From positions 1 to 45,976 of the forward strand of contig AUXH01000081.1 of assembly GCA_000482145.1 (NCBI GenBank): a stretch of DNA of 45,976 nucleotides, given 5' to 3'. How positions within the stretch are numbered: the stretch's first letter is position 1; each line of letters opens with the position of its first letter. The stretch is from Strigomonas culicis. Lineage: Eukaryota; Euglenozoa; Kinetoplastea; Trypanosomatida; Trypanosomatidae. The notes beneath the pieces were generated by a model. That model did no database searches and was not told the origin of the DNA. It saw only the letters and a program-made list of their open reading frames with translations. Shown one piece after another: positions 27,130-34,949 of the stretch. The position numbers were made by a program, and so were the translations under genes.

Positions 27130-28545
27130 ATGACGGCGCGACCGGTATACGATGTGAAGCAAAAGGTGTACGGCCTTTTGAATGGCACCTTCCACGCGGC
27201 AAACGTTGTGGAGGTGAGCCGTGACGCGACCTCCGGCGAGTTCCTGTACTACGTGCACTACACGGAGCACGACAACCGCATGGAGCGGTGGCTCTCCGCG
27301 GGCGAGCTGAAGGAGCGCCAGCACGGCCGCGCGACCGGCTACTCGCACACGCACACGGCGGCCGGGGGCGTCAACACGCGGCGGCAGAGCGCGGCGGTGC
27401 GGCCGGCGCGCACGCCGACGCCGCACAGCTCCAAGGGCGGCGGCACGCACCACACGGTCAAGGTGTCCAAGATGCGCGCGCGGAAGGACAGCTCCTTCTT
27501 CTCCCGCACCAAGAACATCCACTCCGTGCGCATGGGGGCCCACGAGGTCGAGACGTGGTACTTCAGCCCGTACCACATGGCGCGGCCGGAGGTGCAGCAG
27601 CTGCTGCAGCGCGCGTCCACCTACTACGCGGGGAGCACCGAGCTGCAGCTGGGCTCCGGCCACACCGCGGACGGGGCGGCGGCCGCGCAGCCGTTGGTGC
27701 GCTACGCCACCAAGTCGCTGACGCTGCACCTCTGCCCCTACTGCCTGGAGCCATTCGCCGACGACCGGGCGGTGGTGCGGCACCTGCGCTTCGTGTGCCA
27801 GCGGCACCCGCCCGGCGCGGAGATTTACCGCGACCCGGTGCGGCAGCTGCTGGTGCTGGAGCTGGACGGAAAGATGGAGACCACCTTCTGCCAGAACTTG
27901 GCGCTGCTGTCCAAGCTGTTTCTCGAGCACAAGGCGCTCGACCACGACATGACGCCCTTTCTCTTCTACGTGCTGTGCTCCATCCAGCCGCACGGCCTGG
28001 AGGTGCTGGGGTACTTCAGCAAGGAGAAGCAGACACCGGAGATGTACAACCTCTCGTGCATCCTCGTGCTGCCCCAGTTCCAGAGCCGCGGCGTCGGGCG
28101 CTTCCTCATCGAGCTGAGCTACGAGCTCTCGCGCCGCGAGGGGCGGCTCGGCACCCCCGAGAAGCCGCTGAGCGACCTGGGCGAGAAGCTGTACGGGAGC
28201 TACTGGACGGAGAGTGTCACGATGGCCATCGCGCGCGGCATGGAGGAGGGCCACTGCATCACGGTGGACTACGTGGTGCAGGCGACCGCCATCACGCAGG
28301 CCGACGTGATGCGCACGCTGCAGACGCTGAACATCACAAAGGACAGTCGCATCAACATCGCGGACGAGACGGTGCAGAGCTGCTTCCTGAAGCGCATGCG
28401 GCGCGAGAGCGACGCGCGCAACTACACCTTCTACCCCCACCTGCTCTGCTGGGCGCCCGGCATGTACGATGAGGTGAGGGGTAACCCACCCCCGCCAACC
28501 TACGCGTTCAGCAAGGCGGAGGACGAGGACTCCAACAGTTCATAA
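27130..28545 (+). CDS. HAT1: MYST-family histone acetyltransferase (HAT1-like)
   Basis: The 471-residue nuclear enzyme would acetylate lysines of histone tails. Seen: an N-terminal chromo-barrel/tudor-knot (about 5-75, VYGLLNGTFHAANVVEV...MERWL), a Gly/Ser/Thr-rich linker, and a C2HC zinc finger (C202, C205, H218, C223). The MYST catalytic core follows, with K268 (LFLEHKAL, the autoacetylated lysine in this family), C310 (LSCILVLP), the acetyl-CoA loop QSRGVG (318-323) and the catalytic Glu344 in TPEKPLSDLGEKLY. Every key residue is intact. By order in the cluster (from memory, LmjF.14.0140) this should be HAT1; T. brucei HAT1 marks telomeric silencing and transcription start regions. HAT2 or HAT3 are alternatives that only phylogeny would exclude. 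Confidence 0.93.
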   Translation: MTARPVYDVKQKVYGLLNGTFHAANVVEVSRDATSGEFLYYVHYTEHDNRMERWLSAGELKERQHGRATGYSHTHTAAGGVNTRRQSAAVRPARTPTPHSSKGGGTHHTVKVSKMRARKDSSFFSRTKNIHSVRMGAHEVETWYFSPYHMARPEVQQLLQRASTYYAGSTELQLGSGHTADGAAAAQPLVRYATKSLTLHLCPYCLEPFADDRAVVRHLRFVCQRHPPGAEIYRDPVRQLLVLELDGKMETTFCQNLALLSKLFLEHKALDHDMTPFLFYVLCSIQPHGLEVLGYFSKEKQTPEMYNLSCILVLPQFQSRGVGRFLIELSYELSRREGRLGTPEKPLSDLGEKLYGSYWTESVTMAIARGMEEGHCITVDYVVQATAITQADVMRTLQTLNITKDSRINIADETVQSCFLKRMRRESDARNYTFYPHLLCWAPGMYDEVRGNPPPPTYAFSKAEDEDSNSS

Positions 28546-28720
28546 AAGTGTAAATTGGCCAAGTAAAAAAAAAAAAAAGAAAATGGCGCTATTCTATCAA
28601 CAGAGGTATTTACAGAACGTGTGAGCAACGGCAAAAACAACAACAACAAAATGTACATATTGTACCCACATACATGTGAAGTGTCGCAAGTGTTTCTCTC
28701 CGTGTAACCCACTACTGAAT

Positions 28721-28740
28721 CTCTCTCTCTCTCTCTCTCT
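28721..28740 (+). repeat. CT dinucleotide run in splice-signal tract
   Basis: Ten CT units form part of the polypyrimidine tract whose first following AG (28773-28774) is the likely trans-splice acceptor of the bL12m gene. Confidence 0.75.
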
Positions 28741-28807
28741 GTATGTTCTCCTCTGCCTCTTCTCTCCTCGAAAGGAACAACTACCCCAACCTGGTGATTC
28801 TGTCCCG

Positions 28808-29350
28808 ATGCGCCGCTGCTCTCTAGTGGTGACCCGCGTGCTGGCGATCAGCACGGCGGCCCGCAGCTGCGCCTCCAAGCCCAACGCGCCCAGCCCCAAG
28901 CTGGACGAGCTAGCCAGCGCGTACGCGCAGCTGACGCTCAAGGAGGTGTCCGACCTGCAGCGCCTCATCTTCAAGAAGCTGGGCCATAGCGACGAGTTCT
29001 ACGAGAAGGCCCTGCTGAAGGGGCTCGGCGGCGGTGGCGGCGGCGCCGTCATGATGGCCGCGCCTGCGGCCGCTGCGGCGCCTGCCGCCGACGCCGCGGC
29101 CGAGGCAGCCAAACCGGAGAAGAAGAAGGTCGAGAAGCTGACCGTGGATGTCAAGGTGGGGAAGTACCCGGCGGAGGTCAAGGTGAAGCTGATCAAGGAG
29201 CTGCGCTCTGTCACGAGCCTCAGCATCGCCGACGCGAAGAAGGCGGTGGAGAAGTGCCCCGGCCTCGTCGCCACCAACATGGCGAGGGCGGACGCAGAGA
29301 AGCTGAAGGGGCTTTTTGAGAAGCTCGGGGCCACAGTGGAGCTGATTTAG
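28808..29350 (+). CDS. Mitochondrial ribosomal protein bL12m (L7/L12)
   Basis: The 180-residue stalk protein recruits translation factors to the mitochondrial ribosome. It has a mitochondrial presequence-like N-terminus (MRRCSLVVTRVLAISTAAR), the dimerising N-terminal domain (about 30-70, LTLKEVSDLQRLIFKKL), a Gly/Ala-rich flexible hinge (about 76-102), and the C-terminal factor-binding domain (about 108-180, KVKLIKELRSVTSLSIADAK...VEKCPGLV). The open frame extends 44 codons upstream to a GTG through the CT tract. The acceptor AG at 28774 and the presequence both place the start at ATG 28808. Confidence 0.92.
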   Translation: MRRCSLVVTRVLAISTAARSCASKPNAPSPKLDELASAYAQLTLKEVSDLQRLIFKKLGHSDEFYEKALLKGLGGGGGGAVMMAAPAAAAAPAADAAAEAAKPEKKKVEKLTVDVKVGKYPAEVKVKLIKELRSVTSLSIADAKKAVEKCPGLVATNMARADAEKLKGLFEKLGATVELI

Positions 29351-29705
29351 ACCCCATCGTTACAAGTAGTGATCCTAGGAAATCTCAAAATTTAACTCGA
29401 AAAAAAAAATGATAGTTTTTTTTTTATTGGTGTTGTTGTTGAAAAGTCATTCTACAATAAGAATTGGAGCAGAAGCATGTGCTTATCTCTGTTAGCTCAA
29501 CTGTGGGCACTTGCCGTGTCGGTGTGTTTACGGATTGTGAAACTAAGAATGACGACTCCCGTCAAAAGAGGCACTTCTCTCTCTCTTTCTATCTCTCTCT
29601 CTCTTCTTTTTTGTCTGTGTTTCTTTTGTTCTCCTAAGCAGTGGAAGCACTGACGACTATAGAAAAGAGTCCTTCTCGAGTTACCCAACTTAGCTTCAGA
29701 CATAA
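29351..29705 (+). other. bL12m to chromodomain gene intergenic region
   Basis: Holds A- and T-runs (29399-29425) and a CT-rich tract (29575-29635) followed by AGs at 29637-29641. No gene seen. Confidence 0.55.
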
Positions 29706-30665
29706 ATGGATTATTATAAAGTGCAGGACATTATAGACCGTCGCGTAGACCCCTTCACGGGCGCCGTGGAGTATCTCGTGCGATGGGAAGGCTACGCGGA
29801 CGCTGACAACACGTGGGAGCCGCGACAACTGCTGGTGGAGTGCTGCGCGGACATGGTCCAGAGTATCGACCAGCAGTGCATGGAGAAGACGGACGGCGTC
29901 CTTGCCAGGTGGAGGCAGTGCACGCCACGCTTCGCACCCAAGCGTGGCAGCAGCCGGAAGGCAAAGCGGCCACGTGGCGACACGGAGGTGAGCGCCCCTC
30001 CGCCGACCGAGACGCTCATGGGCGTGCTGGTGCGTGACGGCGCCACGCGGGCCGCCGCCGTCATGCTGGGCGAGCTCATCCTGACAGAGGGGGCGTCCCG
30101 CGCGACGAAGGTGAGGAGGCGAAAAGCAAAGATCAATACATCCGAGACCGCGACGCTGTGCCGCCCGGCTGTGCAGCTGGCGAAGCAGTGGCAGGCGTCC
30201 TGCGCAGACGCGGTGCTGCGCGAGGCCGCCGGGCTCACCGCCACGCCGGCAGTCGGCCACTTCGCTCTGCAGCACCCCGACGCCGGTGTGGCGGACGGCG
30301 ACGCGTCGGCCGCGCGCCACATCAAGATTCTGGGCATAGCGCCCGCAGACGCGTGCGTGAGCGGCCAGCCGTACGTGTGCCCCTCCACCTTTGTGCCGTG
30401 GCTCGGCGTTGAGGCCACGGAGCGGCTGGTGCAGCAGAGCGTCGCGGGGCGGCCGTGGCTGGCGCAGCGGGCCCAGGACCTCGTCGCGCCTCAGTGCGAT
30501 ATGGTGGTTCGCTTCTGTGATACATCCCATGTGTCCCCCACAACGGAGGGCACGGAGGATGTGGAGGTGCTGGCGATGCCTCTGACCGTGTTTCGCGAAG
30601 CGTATCCGCAACTGCTGATTGATTACTTGCTAAATAATTCCATGATTATGGAATGCAGCCGCTAG
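29706..30665 (+). CDS. HP1-like chromodomain protein
   Basis: The 319-residue protein begins at once with a textbook chromodomain (about 3-55): YKVQDIIDRR, VEYLVRWEGY, DNTWEP. The three aromatic-cage positions used to read methyl-lysine are kept (Y4, W27, Y30). A basic linker follows (KRGSSRKAKRPRGD, RRRKAK), probably carrying nuclear localisation signals. The C-terminal 50 residues (MPLTVFREAYPQLLIDYLLNN) resemble the end of a chromoshadow domain, the HP1 dimerisation module, but with low identity. It lies 1.2 kb past the MYST acetyltransferase, whose product it may meet on chromatin; that is inference. The chromodomain call is very firm. The HP1-type architecture is tentative. Confidence 0.88.
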   Translation: MDYYKVQDIIDRRVDPFTGAVEYLVRWEGYADADNTWEPRQLLVECCADMVQSIDQQCMEKTDGVLARWRQCTPRFAPKRGSSRKAKRPRGDTEVSAPPPTETLMGVLVRDGATRAAAVMLGELILTEGASRATKVRRRKAKINTSETATLCRPAVQLAKQWQASCADAVLREAAGLTATPAVGHFALQHPDAGVADGDASAARHIKILGIAPADACVSGQPYVCPSTFVPWLGVEATERLVQQSVAGRPWLAQRAQDLVAPQCDMVVRFCDTSHVSPTTEGTEDVEVLAMPLTVFREAYPQLLIDYLLNNSMIMECSR

Positions 30666-30860
30666 TGCGATGGTGTTTGAGCGTTACATTTTTTTTGTTC
30701 GTCTTTTTTTGTATATTATTATTATTCTTTAGAGTTTTTCGCCCACTTTCGTTGTTGCTCTTTTCCTTGATCACCAACGGTCGTAATGCTGCTTCGTGCG
30801 CGTTGCCACACATCATACTGTCTGCTCTCCCTCTTTCTCCGTGTCTTTTATTTACGTGTA

Positions 30861-30862
30861 GC
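30861..30862 (+). promoter_or_regulatory. Probable trans-splice acceptor (alternative acceptor near 30732)
   Basis: The CT-rich tract 30815-30855 precedes this AG. A second T-rich tract (30688-30730) with TTTAG lies upstream. Use of the upstream acceptor would include ATG 30786 and lengthen the protein by 43 residues. Confidence 0.45.
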
Positions 30863-30914
30863 CTATACAAGCCACTGTGCGAGCCAACACCGTTTTGTGT
30901 GCCTTTCATCGAAA

Positions 30915-32636
30915 ATGCCCTCTCTTATCGGGACCCGAGACGACGTGGCGTACGCCGACCCACAAAAGGCAAAAAGCAGCCAGAGTATTTCTTTCGAGAA
31001 TTTGATCGGGGAGAGTGCCAGCACCTACGTGCACCAGTTCTTTCACCTCCACGACGAGATCGGCAACTGCGGCTTTATCGGCTTCATCATGCAGGAAGCC
31101 ACCGCCGAGGACCCGCGGACCATCGTGGAGCTGCGGCGCGCGCCGCTCAAGCGGACGCCCGCGTGTAACACGTATGCCTGCCTCCCGACGGTGGTGTGGG
31201 GCTCCGTCGCCGACGTCGTATTCCCCGGCCAGGAGGTGGCGGATCTCTGCCTCGTGCACTGGACGCCGAGAGGCTGGCGGGCCGCCGCCGCCGCCGCCGC
31301 CGCCGCGGACGCGCGCGCCGCCTTCATGGCGACGCGGGTCGCGGACACCTTCCAGCAGCAGGCGAGCCCCGTGCTGCACCTCGGCGTGGCGCTGCTCGCC
31401 GGCGGCGGGCGCGGCGCGACGCCGCGGCGCCCCATCACGTGCACGCCGCCGGCGACGCCGCGGAAGCAGGCGGTCGGCGCCCCGGCGGCCTTCCGCGCGC
31501 TGCCGCGCCGCGACCTCACGGCCGAGTTCGACGCGGAGTGGGCGCGCGCGCCGGCGCCGGCGCTACTGCTGGACGGCGGCGCCTTCGACCGGCAGCAGCA
31601 GGGCTGGACCGCGCTGCGCGCGCGCTTCCTACGGCAGCTCGCGCAGATGGGCCTCTCACTCACCAAGACGCCCACGCACGTCCTGCAGGCCCTACAGGCG
31701 GAGCTGGACGGTGTGCGGCGGCCGTACGAGGACGGCGCCGGCGCGTGGCGCCTCAGCCTCATGGAGCACCAGTGCGCCGCCCTCATCGAGGCGGCCGGCC
31801 GCGTCGCGCGCCAGTGCGGCGCGCGGCCGGCCGCCGCCGCGGAGTGCGGCGGTGCGCTCCAGCGGTGCGCGCATGTCGCGGCGCTCGTGCGGCACTCCGC
31901 CGGGCAGCTGCTGGAGGCGTTCCGTGCCGAGCCGCGCGGCGCCGCGGCGGCAGACGCGGCGCCGCTCCCGCTGCTGCGCGTGTTGCTGCTGACGGTGCAG
32001 GCGCGTGCCGCGCGCCACGCGGCGGTCGCCGCCGCCGTGTGCGGCAGGGACGGCGCCGCGTACACAAGGCGCGCGGTGCGCGACGACCTGCGCCGCATCG
32101 CGGCCGACCTCGCCGCAGCCGCCGCGGCGGCCGTGCCGTGCGGGGACCCGCTGGCACTGCGCTCGACGCTGCTGCTCGGCTGCCTGGCGCTGCTGGAGGT
32201 CGTGTCGATCTTCAAGTTCGACCTCGCGACGCGCTGCCACGTCGTCGGCCACGTGGCGCGCGTCTGCCGCGTGTGGCGCGAGGCCGCCGGGCGGCCGCTG
32301 GTGCCGCGCGCCGTGGAGCTGGTGTGCCGGCAGCTCGCGCGCGAGGACGCGGCGCGCGCCAACGCCGGGGTGCAAGAAGTGCTGCGGGAGGCGCAGCGCG
32401 CCGCCGGGCCGGCGGCGGAGGCACCCGCCGAGGACACGGCCGCTGACGTGCGCTGCTACGGCTACACCATTACACAGGTCGAGAGCGTGGCGGCGGCGGA
32501 CGAGGCGTACAAACATGATATTTCCGTTATCTTTCTATTGCTCGAGATGCGCGTGTTCCTCAAAACGAACGGAGAGGAAGCGGACGCTGACGCAACACAA
32601 CTCCAGCATGAAGGCGCCTCGCCATGCACAATCTGA
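30915..32636 (+). CDS. Alanine-rich conserved-type hypothetical protein
   Basis: I do not recognise this 573-residue protein. The first 120 residues look globular (YVHQFFHLHDEIGNCGFIGF, VVWGSVADVVFPGQEV). A run of nine alanines coded by GCC/GCG repeats follows (about 126-134). The remainder is very Ala/Arg-rich, predicted helical, and ends in a more ordinary segment (DISVIFLLLEMRVFLKTNGE). GC is extreme in the middle (nearly all codons end in G or C), whereas the first and last 100 bases are ordinary. The frame also opens at ATG 30786, adding 43 basic/hydrophobic residues, but that stretch is itself the CT-rich splice tract before the AG at 30861-30862, so ATG 30915 is preferred. Confidence 0.65.
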   Translation: MPSLIGTRDDVAYADPQKAKSSQSISFENLIGESASTYVHQFFHLHDEIGNCGFIGFIMQEATAEDPRTIVELRRAPLKRTPACNTYACLPTVVWGSVADVVFPGQEVADLCLVHWTPRGWRAAAAAAAAADARAAFMATRVADTFQQQASPVLHLGVALLAGGGRGATPRRPITCTPPATPRKQAVGAPAAFRALPRRDLTAEFDAEWARAPAPALLLDGGAFDRQQQGWTALRARFLRQLAQMGLSLTKTPTHVLQALQAELDGVRRPYEDGAGAWRLSLMEHQCAALIEAAGRVARQCGARPAAAAECGGALQRCAHVAALVRHSAGQLLEAFRAEPRGAAAADAAPLPLLRVLLLTVQARAARHAAVAAAVCGRDGAAYTRRAVRDDLRRIAADLAAAAAAAVPCGDPLALRSTLLLGCLALLEVVSIFKFDLATRCHVVGHVARVCRVWREAAGRPLVPRAVELVCRQLAREDAARANAGVQEVLREAQRAAGPAAEAPAEDTAADVRCYGYTITQVESVAAADEAYKHDISVIFLLLEMRVFLKTNGEEADADATQLQHEGASPCTI

Positions 32637-33285
32637 TACCCGTAGGTGAGGGGGTGACGATTGCTGCCATACGCATAACACTGCACCGCTATGCAAAAAA
32701 AAAAGATCATACATTCAGATATTCAAATTCAGACTCACACTTTATCATTTTTATTCATTTTTTTTTCACACTTTTTTTTGCCGCTAAACCACATCGATCA
32801 GGCACTTGTTTGTATAACAAGATTGACTGTTTTGTTTTGTTTTGTTCACCTTCATAGATTCAAATACTCTTTATTTATTGAACACTTTTTTTTTTCCACC
32901 TTCCTCACACCCACATTTTTTTTCAGCTTTCTCTTTTCGCTCTTTTGCGATCTTGTTTCTTCTTGTGAGAGGCATTCAGATAATGTCTCTTCACTCACTC
33001 AGATATCAGTCTCTTTCTCTTGGTTCTTCTTTTAACGAAAAAATGAAAATGTGAAAGCAGCAGTGACCATAAAGTTAAATGAGCCGATTTGAGGGTTTAG
33101 AAAGCATTGTTAGATGTATGTGTATGTACGTAAAAGAGGTGCTTGATGCTTCCTTTCCTTCTCCTCCCACTCTGTTCTCCTTTTTACACACGCCTTCCTT
33201 CTGACGTTCGAACCGTCCAAGGTAGTGTACCCTTCCACGCTTTATTATTACTAATTCTTCTTTTCCTCCCCCGTCACCGCGAATT
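32637..33285 (+). other. Longest internal intergenic region (about 650 bases)
   Basis: AT-rich, with many T-runs (for example 32758-32766, 32886-32897, 32913-32922) and a CT-rich tract at 33140-33205 followed by AG near 33220. The gene that follows has a codon choice typical of high expression, so the long UTR may be regulatory. I see no gene or RNA in it. Confidence 0.5.
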
Positions 33286-33885
33286 ATGACCGATATTGAC
33301 GTCAAGACGTACTCCGACGATGCCAGCCTTGGCAAGGAGGCGCCCGCGATCAGCTCTTGCGAGGCCATCAAGGGTGACGCTGTCGCCATCGCGAAGGACA
33401 AGGTGCAGGTGCTGTACTTCTTCAACACCTTCTACCGCGGCGCGGATGTGTGCAACGACCAGTTCACGCACCTCGCGCAGAAGCTCGCCGGTCAGGTGCA
33501 GTTCATCGCGATCAGCACGGACGCGGATAAGGAGAAGACGCAGAAGTACCTCGCCAAGGAGATCGTCGACGAGAACACGAAGAAGACCCTCAAGCTGGAC
33601 CCCGAGTACATTGCCTACGACAGCGGCAAGGCTGTAAGCAAGGAGTACTCCACCGTCGCCAACCTCTCCGTCATGTCTTGCCCGATGGGCTTCATCGTGA
33701 AGGATGGCAAGATCGCGTGGCGCCAGCAGTTCCTTCAGACCTTCACCATCTCGCAGTCCAACTTCGAGGCGCAGCTCCAGCACGTGCTCGCCGGCGAGGA
33801 GCTCGAGAGCAACGGCCCTCGCCCGAAGGTGGAGGTCGAGGAGGAGGAAGCGGAGGGTATGGACGGTGACTTTTCTCTCTTTTAA
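33286..33885 (+). CDS. Thioredoxin-fold protein lacking a CxxC motif
   Basis: The 199-residue protein follows the AhpC/TlpA-type thioredoxin plan: VQVLYFFNTFYRGADVCNDQF (39-59) occupies the active-site strand and helix, VQFIAISTDAD the next strand, and SCPMGFIVKDGKIAW (131-145) the cis-proline strand (P133). The CxxC is absent: YRGA stands in its place, with one Cys (C56) three residues on. Only C25, C56 and C132 occur. The C-terminus is acidic (VEVEEEEAEGMDGDF). Dithiol oxidoreductase chemistry is therefore unlikely; single-cysteine or purely structural roles are open. Codons are strongly GC-ending and uniform, as in abundant trypanosomatid proteins. The start is the ATG after a CT-rich leader. 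Confidence 0.7.
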   Translation: MTDIDVKTYSDDASLGKEAPAISSCEAIKGDAVAIAKDKVQVLYFFNTFYRGADVCNDQFTHLAQKLAGQVQFIAISTDADKEKTQKYLAKEIVDENTKKTLKLDPEYIAYDSGKAVSKEYSTVANLSVMSCPMGFIVKDGKIAWRQQFLQTFTISQSNFEAQLQHVLAGEELESNGPRPKVEVEEEEAEGMDGDFSLF

Positions 33886-34300
33886 GACGCTAAGAAAGGA
33901 AGAAAACTCCCGTATTTTCTTTTTTTTATAGTTTACAAATTCAAAGAAATAAAAAAAAAAACTACCGTGAAATATATAATATGCAACTAATCATATGAAA
34001 ATAGTGATGAATAGTGAAAGAAAACCAGTGAATTTTGCGTTACACAGTGTTGTTTTGCACTGTAGTATACACAAATGCTCTTGTTTTGCGCTCTTCTTCC
34101 TCTTTCCATATGTATAAAAATCAAAGAAACAGACAAGAAAGAAAGAGTTGTGGTTATGTCTATACATGTATATAGAATGTGTCACGCTTACTGTAATGAT
34201 GAAGGCTCTGTTCATTCACACTCTCTCCTCCTTTTTTTTCTTCTCCTTTTTTTTTCCCTGCTTTTGTGCACACACTCTTATTCGTTGGTGCACAGTCACA
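33886..34300 (+). other. Intergenic region before the BBIP1-like gene
   Basis: AT-rich 3' sequence, then a long CT tract (34224-34262) with no AG until 34294-34295, only five bases before the ATG at 34301. An overlapping small open frame is not supported. Confidence 0.6.
34224..34295 (+). promoter_or_regulatory. Trans-splice acceptor giving a very short leader
   Basis: The first AG after the polypyrimidine tract is at 34294-34295, leaving a five-base native 5' UTR. The next AG is already inside the coding sequence. Confidence 0.5.
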
Positions 34301-34624
34301 ATGCCGACGTCACAGGGTCCGACGGAGATACTCCCCGAGAAGGGTCTGGTGTACTCCGAGAACAAGGAGCTGCAGCCCCTTCTCTGCAAGCCAAAGCTGC
34401 TGCCCATCAAGTCCTATTCGCTACAGCGGCTCGAGATGCTGGAGAAGCGGCTGGCCAAGGAGGCGAAGGAGAAGCGGGATCAGGATAAGGCGAAGCGAGG
34501 CACGGTGGCGTGGAACATGAACCCACCCACTGCTTCAGGCGCCAGCGGCCAAGCGGCTGGGGCGGGGGAGGCCGCGCCCCCCATCGTGCCCATTCTCTCA
34601 CCGCCCAAGCCCACCTCGCCGTGA
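34301..34624 (+). CDS. BBIP1: BBIP1/BBIP10-like small BBSome subunit (BBS18)
   Basis: The 107-residue protein carries LLCKPKLLPIKSYSLQRLEM (27-46), which I match to the VLCKPKLLPLKSLTLEKLE core of animal BBIP1/BBIP10. The preceding ILPEKGLVYSEN also lines up with the VLPKQGQLSVED segment before that core. A charged helix follows (AKEAKEKRDQDKAKR), then a Pro/Ala-rich tail absent from the roughly 92-residue human protein. In animals BBIP1 is a small, extended BBSome subunit needed for complex assembly in the cilium. A flagellar BBSome role is inferred. The frame extends upstream to a TTG, but that lies before the acceptor AG at 34295; the ATG at 34301 is the first possible start. Confidence 0.72.
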   Translation: MPTSQGPTEILPEKGLVYSENKELQPLLCKPKLLPIKSYSLQRLEMLEKRLAKEAKEKRDQDKAKRGTVAWNMNPPTASGASGQAAGAGEAAPPIVPILSPPKPTSP

Positions 34625-34949
34625 TGAAACAACAGCTCCCCGTTCTCTCTTCTATTCGTTATTGTGTGTGCTTGGCTCTTGCTAGAGATGTGTACGCCCG
34701 AGTCGCATGAGCGATGTTTTTGCAACGGTCAAACGTGGAGGTGGATTACCTGCACCCTGCTGCTCTCTAGTTGCGCCTCGTGCGCCATGAACCATCTATC
34801 ACACTGCGCTGTTTCTTCCTCTGTACTTGCACTCTTTTATAGCATCGTGTAGTAAGTTCGTTTTTAAATCATTTTTTTTTTCTTCATTGACAGTACATCT
34901 CCCTTTTTTCCCTTTCTTGTACTAGCTACTTGTTGTAAGTGCTGTCAAC
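34625..34949 (+). other. BBIP1-like to KH-protein intergenic region
   Basis: Mixed composition, then a T/C-rich tract (34859-34920) with AG at 34924-34925 and another near 34939. No gene is supported. Confidence 0.55.

Noticed and set aside
27082..28440. Long minus-strand open frames opposite the acetyltransferase and the genes at 31-32, 35-37 and 41-45 kb
   Set aside because: Shadows of GC-ending codons. They are His/Arg/Ala/Leu-rich with no domain, while the + strand has clear families.
31015..32649. Alternative + frames across the alanine-rich gene
   Set aside because: Extreme GC keeps all frames open. They give Arg/Ser- or Arg/Gly-rich peptides with no conserved block.
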